Below, piece after piece: positions 1-46,879 of a stretch of 64,000 nt of DNA. How positions within the stretch are numbered: position 1 is the stretch's first letter; each line of letters opens with the position of its first letter. The stretch spans positions 81,895,573 to 81,959,572 of the forward strand of contig CM060986.1 in the NCBI GenBank assembly GCA_030765065.1. The letters run 5' to 3'. Source of the stretch: Deroplatys truncata. Taxonomy: Eukaryota; Arthropoda; Insecta; Mantodea; Mantidae. Below the pieces are notes generated by a model. It did no database searches. It was not told where the DNA came from and saw nothing but the letters and a program-made list of their open reading frames with translations. The translations under genes and the position numbers were made by a program.

Positions 1-736
1 TTGTAGATGCAAGGGGAATTGGTAGGCTTTAAGCGATAGTCAAATATATTAAGAGCTGGTTGATATGTGGAGTATTCCATTCTGTTTGCATTACCAGGAC
101 AAAAAAAATTAATAATGAATTCCCATTTGAGAAAAAGTATAAGTATTGGAAAATTTAAGGGAATAACAAGCAATATCTCAAAAATGGTTTACTCAACAAA
201 CAAAAGTATATGACATAAATTGTGTATTTTAACGTGATCTACAATTTTTGTGTAGTAAAACGTTGTCTATCTTTTATGGTGTACCAGTTATGCAAAAGTC
301 GTTAACAATAAAGAATACTTTTGGAGACTTTCCAGAAAATTTGAGATATACATTTTATTTGTCATGTAAGTATCTTAAATATATGATATTTAATTAAAAT
401 CATTAGAGCCATTTTTGAGAAACTTAAAATTTTCGAAAAATGTTCCATGTAAAGGGTAATCTGGGGTGGGGGGATTTTCTTGAAAACCTTCGTGTCGCAT
501 CTCTGGAAGATACTGAACCCAAAAACCAAGTTTGGTGTTTATCCGACTGTTCATTTCTGAGTTATGCTGTTCACAGATAGACACACACACAGACACACAA
601 AGGACATGTTTCCAAAAATACTTTTTTTGGATTCAGGAGGCCTCAAAATATGTATTTCCAGTGAAATCTCGGTATCAAATTTTTGGGTGGAATGCAATAC
701 TTCCCCTACTTACTATATTTAGTAGAGAAAGTAAAA
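1..736 (-). repeat. Rep1 copy 1 (reverse orientation, cut by window edge)
   Basis: Near-identical over its length to 9432-10172. It contains the family core: a CA-rich stretch near 585, a GGGTGGGGGGATTTTC block near 464, and an end reading TAGTAGAGAAAGTA at about 722-735. By comparison with other copies, the part missing to the left is the tail of the element. Confidence 0.75.
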
Positions 737-893
737 ATGAATTGATGTTGCAGACAGTGGTTTGTGAAACATGTCCTCTAAATTTTGAGTAAGAAAAGTA
801 ATAAGAATGTGTTAAGCTGTATAATTTATCTTATATTAATTGCATAGCTAAAATTAATAATTTAAACTAACTTCATTTGTTTTTGTGTAACAG

Positions 894-37303
<36,410 letters not shown>

Positions 37304-37372
37304 TATGTTCATCTATTTATAATTGTATTTGTTAACTTTGTACTGTATAAATTATATGCCCTTTTATATCAA

Positions 37373-37378
37373 AATAAA
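37373..37378 (+). terminator. Polyadenylation signal of CS-1
   Basis: AATAAA about 70 bases after the CS-1 stop codon, in an AT-rich 3' region. It is the first canonical signal downstream of the stop. Confidence 0.6.
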
Positions 37379-37999
37379 TTTGAACGCCTTATTTTATTCT
37401 GATAGCCTAGACTAAATGTAATCGCACTACAGTCTAATACAGTCAGAAAGCTTGAGGTGCTTCCCCCCTCCTTTTTTTCTTTTGCAGCTGGTGCAATTAT
37501 AGTGCTCCTTGTGGCCAGCAACTACTGGAATGGTTTTAGCCAACCCAACAGCTGTGTTAATTTGTTGTTCGAGAGAGAGACGTGCCGTTACATGAAATAT
37601 CTGTTAAGAATAAATAATATAGTACAAGGAGGAGGCGTTTGTGGTGTAAGAAAAAGAGCCCAGATTTATGCTTCTTCCGATTTCTGAAAGATCCAGTAAG
37701 ATAAATTCATAAGACATGCTACCTACATTTAAATGTAAAAACATAAGTATTAATGATCCTGTTGTGGTTGACATAATTGACGAATGAAAACAACCGTTCA
37801 CAGTTACAGCAAATGTCATGCCTACGCACGTGAAAATAACAGTATTGCTGTTATTTCTCGTCCTCATGTTTGTGGTGAACTTTATCACACATCATTAAAA
37901 TATTAAATTAAATATGCTCTATAATGTTTAAATAATAGGAAGATGTTGTTTTCCCAAAAGAACATAATAACGAAATTATATTTTTCCGTCTGCTGAGAT

Positions 38000-38291
38000 A
38001 AAAAATTGAGTTTTGTTTATGGATGCTTTTTAACTGTTATAGTTCCTAGAGTGCCATTCTTTATTGCACGTGAAAGACCGGAAATTTTGCTCAAAGGCCT
38101 CCTTATATAGCTTGAGGTTATTTTACCTGCCGTAAATCTACGAACACGGGACCACCGGCTTTACTTCGCTTCCGAAGGAAGCCATGCTAAGGATTTTTAC
38201 GCCCGAAAAAATACTTCGCACTCCGCCGGGTTTGAAACTGCAACCTCGGGAACTAGAGGCTAGCATGATACCCCTAGACCATGGAGGACGA
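38000..38291 (-). repeat. SINE-A, full length with 14-base target duplication
   Basis: The direct repeat CCGTCTGCTGAGAT at 37986-37999 and 38292-38305 defines the element as 292 bases. It contains both the tRNA-derived head (right, minus strand) and the tail block AATTGAGTTTTGTTTATGG. Best-defined copy for the family's ends. Confidence 0.92.
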
Positions 38292-39479
38292 CCGTCTGCT
38301 GAGATGATCCTAGTAGCTAGCCACCAGGAGCGCCAGCCTCAAAACGATGCATTTTCTCTACATATGGAGCTTTTGTAACTGTATATAGTAAGACTGTGGT
38401 CATATCAAAACATTCAGTTTATGCTGAGCGCTTTTTTAACTTTGAGATCAAATACGAATTGCTTCAGTTACATTTGCCAACAAGCATGCTAGCTTTGCTG
38501 AATGTTGTGTAGCGCACATTCTCAATTTCTGCCTTGGATTCACAAGCCAATAATAGTCCTTTTAACGTAGCTAGCATGCTCAAATAAAGCAAATGTTTGT
38601 ATAAAATGCATAAAAACAAACATTTTATTGTGAAAACAGCAAAATCTCAAAATGTATCTATCCAAAATTAAAGTGAATAACTGGGCCCAGTCATAAATAC
38701 AGAGCATTCAGAGAACAGATAGTACATTCCAGAGCAAACAGTTGTCACGAAGGAAGACAATATCAAACTGAATAATTGCAGAGCATTACAGGAAAAGCAA
38801 ACTGCACTCAAACAGATGCATCTGCCATTAACAGTGAAAGGGTTAATAATAAGCAAAGATGAATAATGATCATATTGCTATTGTTATACTTGGTTTAATC
38901 GGAAGCTCAAGTTCAGAATCAAATAAATATCTGAAAGCAACATATATAGGAACAGTGCTAATGATGGACAGTGGTGTTACAAAATTGAGGCTGTTTCCAG
39001 ACCTGCTGCTTATTAATTTTCTTCGATTTATTACACTAGTCACCAGGGTTGCCAAATATCTGAAATTAAAATAAAGGAGAGCTACACATTTTGTCACACC
39101 TACGCAACTGAAAAATACGGCAATAATGGAAAGAGGGTCAGGACGGAAAGGTTAAAGTTAACATTAAATAAACTAGAAATCCCTGTCATTTCTTTTGAGC
39201 ACTGGGTGTTTTATTGAAGTTTTAACTTTATACACATCCTATCATTTATACGTTGTTACAAAATAATTGACTTTCTACATTTTACAGATAGCTTTTATAG
39301 CTGAACACATTTTCTATTTTGTCTGCATACCGGGGGCATGAGGACATAACGGAAATGCCTTTTTATTGCCAATAGTGTTGAAAATATTCAGGAAAATAAC
39401 ACTTAGAAGTTGGAAAATTATTGGAAAAGCTAATAATTTCTTAGTAAACATAAACACAATTTTACAAAATTACCATTGA

Positions 39480-40560
39480 GGGCTATTAACTGTTTAGGAC
39501 AGTAATCAAAAACTTAAAATGATTATTTAATATTATAATCAGTACACTGTTCATGAGCCAAAAGCTCACAAAAATTACATTGGATCCACTTTTCGTTACT
39601 TCTACTGTTATATGTTCTTCACTACAAATAATACACAAAACATTTTTCTCCGGGAGGGAATTTTCAATAGGTGGTTCTGGCAACGGAATTCATAGTTTCT
39701 AACTTTTTATTATTCTTGTGAGTGCCAGGAGTAAATTTTCTTTTCTTTGCATTTTCTTTATCAACAAGTTGTGTTTTGAATAGTGAGCTTGTTAACATTT
39801 CTGATTTTTGGCAACACCGTTATTTTCTCTCAGACGCTTTGGTTTTTGGGAGAGGTCATATGTCACTTGGCGAAAAATATAATTTTCTTCTGAATGCATC
39901 AGGTGTTGCCTTCATCCACAATTATCAGAAGAGACCCATTCTTGAATTAATTCCAGATGGACCAGCAAGAACAATGCCCTCGGCAGATGAAGTTTCAATA
40001 TGAGGAGTGAAATTACTTATTGAGGAATCGCTCCCTACATTTTCATTGTTGACTTTAAAGAAACCTCATACACATATGTGATGAAATAAGAAGAACCTCA
40101 AGAATTTCATTCCTTTCCAAAGCATGATCTATCTGATTCAATGAAGGAGTAAAGTCTTCCTCTGAAAACACAGGACTGTTGAATGGCCATATTTTTGCTC
40201 TACTGAAACCTGATGATGCATTTGTAATTGTTTCACAATTTACAAAAGCCTGCTATCACAAATTCAGTAATATATTGATTGATACGACGACCTGGATTCG
40301 TTTTCTTATATATGCCCACAGCCACATCAAACAACCTTTAAAGGTCTTAAAAACTGACATGTAATATCTGTAGCTTATAAGTTGTATGTGGAGGAACGGA
40401 AAGCATTGTAATTCCCGTCTCCCGAGAATACTCAATTCAGGCAAGTAAAAATAAGCTGTATGACTATCGAGAATAAGAAGAAAAGTGTGATCTTTAGATG
40501 GTCGGACTGATGCCACGAAAAATGTTAACCACTGCAAAAATATATCCGAATTAATCTAAC
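39480..40560 (-). mobile_element. pogo/Tigger-type transposase remnant
   Basis: The minus-strand frame 40537-40256 gives WLTFFVASVRPSKDHTFLLI, LDSHTAY and FKTFKGCLMWLWAYIRK: the second catalytic Asp of a DDE_1 domain and its C-terminal part. Another frame continues AFVNCETITNASSGFSRAKI and WPFNSPVFSEEDFTPS, the conserved GFr.tGiwPfn block of pogo transposases. N-terminal DNA-binding domains are absent. Stops and frame changes are present. Confidence 0.65.
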
Positions 40561-41075
40561 CACCCCATGACTACTAGTAGGTGAATTGTGTAACATTCTC
40601 TCTCCTACTCTTTTACTGTTCCCAAATATAAAGCAAGGTGGAAGATAATTCCCTGCAGCGTTAGAGCAAGCGTTAGATGGTCAATTGGCCTCCCTCAGTT
40701 GAACTGATCATCCCTACTTGCTTCTTCCCTTTTAAGGAAGTTACTTTTAGGTGGCCTACTTGCTGAAGTCCAAGTTATAAATATGAAGCTATTTTTCAAA
40801 TAAGTTGCATTTATTGTAAGTTTCCAGCAAGTTATCAAAGAAGCTATTGACCTGAACATTATTAAAATCTGTACATTTGGCTATGCATGTAGCTTAGAGT
40901 GTTCTGGTTGACATTTGTGGATGTCTTTTTATAAAACCCTCCAACCCAGCTCTACCTGCCTTATCATTCCTAAAATTATTAGTTATCCTGTTTCATTCTA
41001 CTAAACAAAATGCCAAACCATAGCATATTCTATCCGGTTTTTCTGCATAACTGACAATCTCCATTTCAATTTCAG

Positions 41076-41254
41076 GAAAAAAGAACAGTTTTGCATCTAG
41101 CCAATACCTTCCGTGCAGATCCAGTTTTTAGATGTCTGTGCAAAGTCCCCAGAGGAATGCCCTACCGTCGAGAAGCTTTACTAAACCTGTTCTATGAGCT
41201 CCTTGCAGAGCACGTTCCATACTCTGACCAGCTGCATCGGTTGGTTTTTCATTT
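41076..41254 (+). CDS. Candidate internal exon of an unrecognised gene
   Basis: A strong acceptor (branch-like CTGAC, pyrimidine run, TTTCAG at 41070-41075) opens a 60-codon frame with no stop until 41256. It starts EKRTVLHLANTFRADPVFRC and continues LCKVPRGMPYRREALLNLFY, then ELLAEHVPYSDQLHR. GTAATT at 41255 could be the donor. The composition (Leu, Arg and Glu rich, few low-complexity residues) is more protein-like than the surrounding AT-rich DNA. I do not recognise the family and it is not citrate synthase. It may be a host exon, or a piece of a transposon or processed gene. No partner exon was identified nearby. Confidence 0.35.
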
Positions 41255-42067
41255 GTAATTATGCACCATCTAAAAAGAGCACATCTGAACACTATATTAA
41301 TTAATTTGCTGTAACATACTAATTTAAAACATCCATAAATACAGTCCAGCAATATGTGGGCAGTACGGAAAGTTTCCATTTTGCCCCCATTTGTACATTT
41401 CCATTTTGCCCTCTTAACCTACAAGCGCATCCTTCCTTGGAAAACGGGATTTTAAGTATCTTTATTATCAACCTCAGTCAAAAAACAAACTTATCAGTAA
41501 ATTAATTCAGACTGCTCTGGTAAGTTACAATAATTGTTTATAAACTAATGACATATATTACACTTTATTTGCAAACATTACCTTACCTTGAAATAACATC
41601 TAAGAGCAGCGTGTACCAACGACGCACTTTCCCACCAACGGTAGGCAACTTAACTTCTAAATACGTTTATTTCATCTACTCTTTGCATGCATTTTGTATT
41701 GTCAGACTCTGTAGCAAAGTCTGTGGCAATCCAAAGATAATTAAAATTTCCGTTTTGCCCTCTCTTTCTATCCTGGATTTACAAAATGCTTTTTAGGTAC
41801 TACTCAGGACATCTCTAACATTGTTTACTTGTGACCAACGCAGCAACTATCCTTATCGTGCATAGCGAGTACAGGCCACTTGAATGTAAACACGTTAACA
41901 GTGCCACCACACCAACACTATTGCTAAATGTCCCAAGTAATCCTAGCGTCGCTGTCGCATACAAATTCAGTTTCGTTTTTCCAATCCTTACGAAAACACA
42001 CCGCCTTTAACTTTTTTGACATGATTACCCATGCATTTCAAATTTCTATCCATTTCCATTATCAATT

Positions 42068-43290
42068 TACGAGGGCTGATCAACAAAACAGACTGATTTT
42101 TCCTGTAGCTTCCGAGATAGTTTCGTATCTGTAACATAAATATTTGAAAAGAGCGGGTTTTTATGTATAATGTTGGTAGGCGGCAGCACTCTTGTATTGG
42201 TAGGTTGGTAGTAATGCTCTATTTTGTAAACCCTACGTTCATTTCGCATACCAGACAATGGAGGTGACGCGAGAGGAGCAGTACAGCGCAATCAAATTCT
42301 GTTTTCGTTTAAACCATACAGCCACCGAAACTTATGAAAAGCTGAAGCAAGCGTACAGTGAAGATGCACTACCTCGTGCAACAGTGTTTAGGTGGTTCAA
42401 GGACTTCAAAGAAGGCCGACTTGTCAGTGTTAAGCAAGGTGGGCCTGGTGTTTCGGCTTCTGCTGTGACTGAAGTCAACATCAACACAGCTGCTGTGATT
42501 GTCCGAGAGGATCGGCGTATAACATTACGTAACCTCAGTGAAGTTTGAGAATTTCATATGGCAGTGTGTTTACAATTATGCACGACCATCTCCATATGAC
42601 CCGAGTTTGTGCTCGTTGGGTGCCACGTCTGTTGACTCCCGAACAAAAGGCTGTGCGAATGGAGAAAAGCCGTGAGGTGCTGCGTCTCTTTGCTGATGGA
42701 GGGGATGCATTTTTTAAATCGATTATCACCGGTGATGAGTCATGGCTGCATCATTATGATCCTGAAGGAAAACAAGCCAGCACAGTGTGGAAATCGCAAG
42801 GTTCTCCAACACCAAAAAGGCAAAAGTTGTTCCATCTGCAGAGAAAGTGATGGTGATCACATTTTTTACTGTAATGGAATGATTTACCAGCATGCAGTTC
42901 CCCCTCACACTACTATTACAGCAGCATACTACACGTCAGTATTGGCTACACTTAGGAAGCACTTGCAAAGAAACGACCAGAGCTTTCTCGGACTGGGTGG
43001 CGACTTCATCATGACAATGCACGGCCTCACGTCGCAAATCAAGTCATGCAGTTCGATTCAGCATTACATTGTACCACATCCACCTTATAGCCCCGATCTT
43101 GCACCCTGTGACTTTTTTTATTCCCATCACTAAAGGCAAAGCTTAGGGGTATTCGATTTGAGAACTCTGAAGTAGTGCTCAAGAAAAGGTTAAACGAATA
43201 CTTAATACAACCATATTTCTCAGCCTTTCAGACGTTATTAATAACAAACTGGTGTTACTAAACCAAACATTGCGTCAAGGGCCATAACTT
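42068..43290 (+). mobile_element. mariner element B (D,D34D type), 3' end decayed
   Basis: Left end TACGAGGGCTGATCAACAAA at 42068 is a mariner-type terminal repeat. The transposase starts MEVTREEQYSAIKFCFRLNH at 42258, with helix-turn-helix YEKLKQAYSEDALPRATVFR. The frame stops at 42546 and resumes in another frame with VCARWVPRLLTPEQKAV and SIITGDESWLHHYDPE (first catalytic Asp). A third frame has VPHPPYSPDLAPCDFF. At least two frameshifts. The right terminal repeat was not found. Confidence 0.82.
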
Positions 43291-43743
43291 AATTTAGCTA
43301 CTATTATTTGGTCTAAAACTAATATTGGTGTAACAAAGGTCTATAGCATATCTTACAACATTGGCTTAAAACTTTTGGAGAATATGTGATACTATTAATC
43401 AGGAATTTCAGTCATAGAATATTGCGAAAATGATCACTCTATTTAGATGTGCCTCCCCAAGGAATACGCCTCCTATCAGCAGAGTTCTGGTATCACAAGC
43501 ACGGAGTTTGATACTAATTCTTTCTCCCGATAGCTGCTACATGGGCTAATTATCAAGGCGTTTCTTACAGGAACATGTTAAGTCATAATGTGCACGCACG
43601 ATAAGTTCTGCGCGTTGCCTCTACCCATCCTTCTGCTAGGTCTTTCTGACTTGGAAACCTAAAACTAGGAAATAAAGACTAGATCTGTTGATAGTGCAAA
43701 ATATATTTCATAAAGTTTACCGCAGAAAAGCAACTTAAACATG

Positions 43744-43973
43744 CAGCAGCGTAGCAAGGGGGTTATATATACGGAATACGGATCCATTTTTAAATAAGTT
43801 GTATCAAGACATACGGCATAAATATAGCGCTACTAATGATACGGTTTGGAAGTATCTTGTTCCCTCCAACCTAAAAAGATATTATTTTAACGAAGCTACT
43901 TTTGCTATTCATTTTTACATTGTTTTTATCAAAGGGGGGATTTCAGCCCGCAATCCCCCTAGCTACGCCTCTG
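43744..43973. mobile_element. hAT-like MITE
   Basis: 230 bases with ends CAGCAGCGTAGCAAGGGGG and (reverse complement of right end) CAGAGGCGTAGCTAGGGGG. The flanking 8-mers TAAACATG and TAAATAGG agree at 6 of 8 positions, consistent with an aged 8-base hAT target duplication. No coding capacity. Confidence 0.65.
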
Positions 43974-44754
43974 TAAATAGGTACACTAAGCTATGTATTG
44001 AAACATCTCATTTTTCTTTTTTTGTTCCTGTTGCCATGAGACAAAATTGCACCCAAACACCACACATGTGTTGATACCATTATATTGGTTTGAAAATCAG
44101 GGTATAAAATTACTGATTAATTGAACACTTCACACCACAAAAGCTCGCAGGAATAACAAAAAGTTTTCACACAACCCATAAAAGGTTACTCCTCTCATAA
44201 ACAAAGTGACAAACTATGGCGGTCAAGCACAAAGCCAGCTTCACCAGCGACAATGAATAGAGATATCTAATCCTATATATCTGTGCAAACATCTACATTC
44301 TTCATGGATTCAATGAAAAGTGAAACATAGGAGCGAGGTTGTTGTTAATTATTATGCATAATTTCCTCCTGGCTGGCCAACCCCCAAAATTGCCAAATTT
44401 GTAGATAATATACCAAAGAGTAGGTATTGTAAGTGGGTCAGTACCAATACTACCAACTGTTATAATAGAGCTAAACTTCCCGAGTATTACTTTTTGCGGT
44501 ATAAATAACTACAGCAGTCGGTTTACCAACATCAGAGGTGAAAGAATAATGGCTTTTTTCTTTAGTTTCAAAACATTATAAAATATGGGACATTGACCGT
44601 CCAGGATGGCAATTGTCCGGAACACAGGAATTTTAGCACAAATTCCAGACTGACCCATGAAATCCAGGACATTTGGCAAGCTGCTAGTTACTGTTAGCTT
44701 GCAGCAACAAACACTCCGTATATTAATATGGGAAAGTTTATCCACTGCTCAAAT

Positions 44755-44940
44755 AGATCGATAAAAAGGAAAATACAGCTCTTCAAAACTCTGATTCTAC
44801 CAATATTGGTTTGTGGGCTCTAGCATGAACATACCTTGATGATTCACCACAGACGCAATAGGTTGCACAAAATAAGACTTTAAAGGAGAACGACTCACAA
44901 AAATGAATGTTTCATTCACCACATTAATTTGGAATAAATA
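44755..44940 (+). mobile_element. Short LINE RT C-terminal remnant
   Basis: A frame near 44775 gives KIQLFKTLILPILVCGL, the block that follows the RT core in several LINE clades (K..lyktlvlPvllYG). It then decays. Weak evidence. Confidence 0.35.
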
Positions 44941-45354
44941 ACAACGCACACAGTTTTACCACCCCATGGTGAATGGTTATCGGGTAACGGCCTGTTGTGG
45001 AATTGACGCGTGACGACATGAGAGCCACACTGCATCCAGACAAGACGTACGCAGCATAGTGTTTTAAATTACTAACAAGTTTACGTGTTAATTTCACTAT
45101 AAGTTCATAACTTCTCTGAATACGAAGAGTAGACCTAGAGCAAGCAAATCACTTTTCATAATCCAGTTAATACCTACTGGGTGATAAACAGTAATCCAGC
45201 ATCTGCTTTGAAAATGAGTGAACATGATATCCGACCTTATGAGTTGCACCAAAAAAGAGTGATTTTGAAGATTTACACCATTCTGAAGCGATTCCGAGAC
45301 AGTGTGAACATCGAAAACCGTAATGGTTCCATCCATGTGTGTAAGTGTAAGTAA

Positions 45355-45489
45355 TGTATACCGATGGATAATGACGAGGAAAGTGTGTGTTGCTCAGACT
45401 ATGAGAAAACAAAATTGGTGAAGGGTGATTTTGTCTGTATCACAAAACATCCTAATTTTCACAAATTAGTTATAGATGTAATGTTTTGA
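45355..45489 (+). pseudogene. P2X7-C-terminus-like zinc-binding fragment
   Basis: The frame PMDNDEESVCCSDYEKTKL...VCITKHPNFHKLVIDVMF ends in a stop at 45487. The CC.(E/D)..K spacing and the CIT.HP.F block match the Cys-rich domain known from the P2X7 receptor C-terminus and from many repeat-encoded insect proteins. It is most likely a transposon-borne copy. No neighbouring parts were identified. Confidence 0.4.
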
Positions 45490-45639
45490 ATATTGAGAGG
45501 CATAATTTAGTTTTAAAAACAAAAGGTCGAGCTAAAAAGAAATTATGATATAGCTGATTTCTGGTATCTGCCGCGTCATGTTAACTTTCTTGAATAGCCA
45601 ACGTTTCGACCTCTTGTTGAGGTCGTCCTCAGGGCTGCA

Positions 45640-46135
45640 CTGCACCACCTGCTGTGAGTTGTCGCCACTTTATCCTAAAAGGACCCAGAATTTGACACTT
45701 CCTATTCGCCCACATAAAATCACCAATCGCAGGCCCAAGTTCTTCCTTACTACCAGATTGGCCAAATGTTTAAAGTCTAATTCGACCGATCATCACCTAC
45801 GCCGCTCTGGTTTGGAGATACGCTGCCCCATCACTTATTAAAATTCTCACAATATTTCAGAACAAAATTCTTCATATTGCAGCCAAAGTCCCTCCTATCG
45901 CTGCCGCTTCTAAATTACTGACGAACTCCACATGCACGCTCTTGAACAATTTATTAAAATGCTCGCTCACAACCTATACCATACTATCCCCGACAATCAC
46001 AATCCACTCATTAGTCACCTAGGCAATTATTACACTGACGACTTACACATAAACGCGCACAACACCTTTTTGATCGATTCCTCACTACTGACAATTCCGC
46101 CATTGACGCAGCTATACATTCATATAACTTAACAC
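45640..46135 (+). mobile_element. Jockey-clade LINE 3' fragment
   Basis: One frame gives ITYAALVWRYAAPSLIKILT, then IFQNKILHIAAKVPPIAAAS and CTLLNNLLKCSL. This is the block after the RT domain in Jockey elements (lTYas.vWg.aa...ik.lq..QNk.lr). Frameshifts are present. The GC-rich 46260-46800 stretch that follows may be its 3' untranslated part. Confidence 0.55.
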
Positions 46136-46879
46136 GCAATATAAACATTTGATTTCTCATTTTTAGAATCCTGCAATAGTCCCACAGAGTGCTCATCACA
46201 GCCTCGAACCGGCACATTAGCACCACCAATAGTACCCCAAGTCCGCACCTACACTTTAGGTAGGCAGCCAGCCTGTGAGTACCACCACTACTACAGCTCT
46301 CTACAGTAAGTCAATTTTCTGGTAATACATCCACATCCCACCATCTACCATACACTTCAGACTACATCTCATGTATCGTGTCAGTCAGCCCATCCCTGCT
46401 AATGCAGTACACTCCACTAGTAAAACTGTCCACATACCCCTCATTTCCCCAGGGTTCCGCACAGACTCAGGTATGTGTAGAACCCAGACCAATCATCGCT
46501 CCCTTGCATGTAATTGCGGGTCTTCATGTCCGTCAGTGCTCAGTGGAACCCGGCTTCCACGCATGGACTTCACCACTACCTCTCCCCTGTCTATGCTTAG
46601 ATTGCATGTTGCATGGGGAGGCGATGTAGCTCCTGCGGATGATCGCCACCAGGGGCGGCGGGTGTGTGCCCGCCCTTTAAAATATTGCCAATCTCACACA
46701 ATCAGCTCCGAGATGCCGAAGAAGAATCTTTGTAGAGTCGCCGATCCTGCTAAGGCAGGAACCTCTTCTTCTCCTCCGGCATCCGACACTCTCAGTGGAC
46801 ACTGATGACGACGTTAACCAACTGTGTATTTGTCAACAGTCTCGTACTTCACCTAAACACATAAGATGACGTACATAAT

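Noticed and set aside
37457-37888. Frames just after CS-1 on both strands
   Set aside because: No motif, splice signal or similarity recognised. Lies beyond the CS-1 polyadenylation signal.
41360-41770. Three TTTCC(A/G)TTTTGCCC blocks as a possible binding-site cluster
   Set aside because: Irregular spacing and only three copies, with no gene nearby that they could serve.
46371-46805. 144-codon frame after the Jockey fragment
   Set aside because: Low-complexity Ser/Pro/Thr composition, with overlapping frames open. Most likely an untranslated LINE part.
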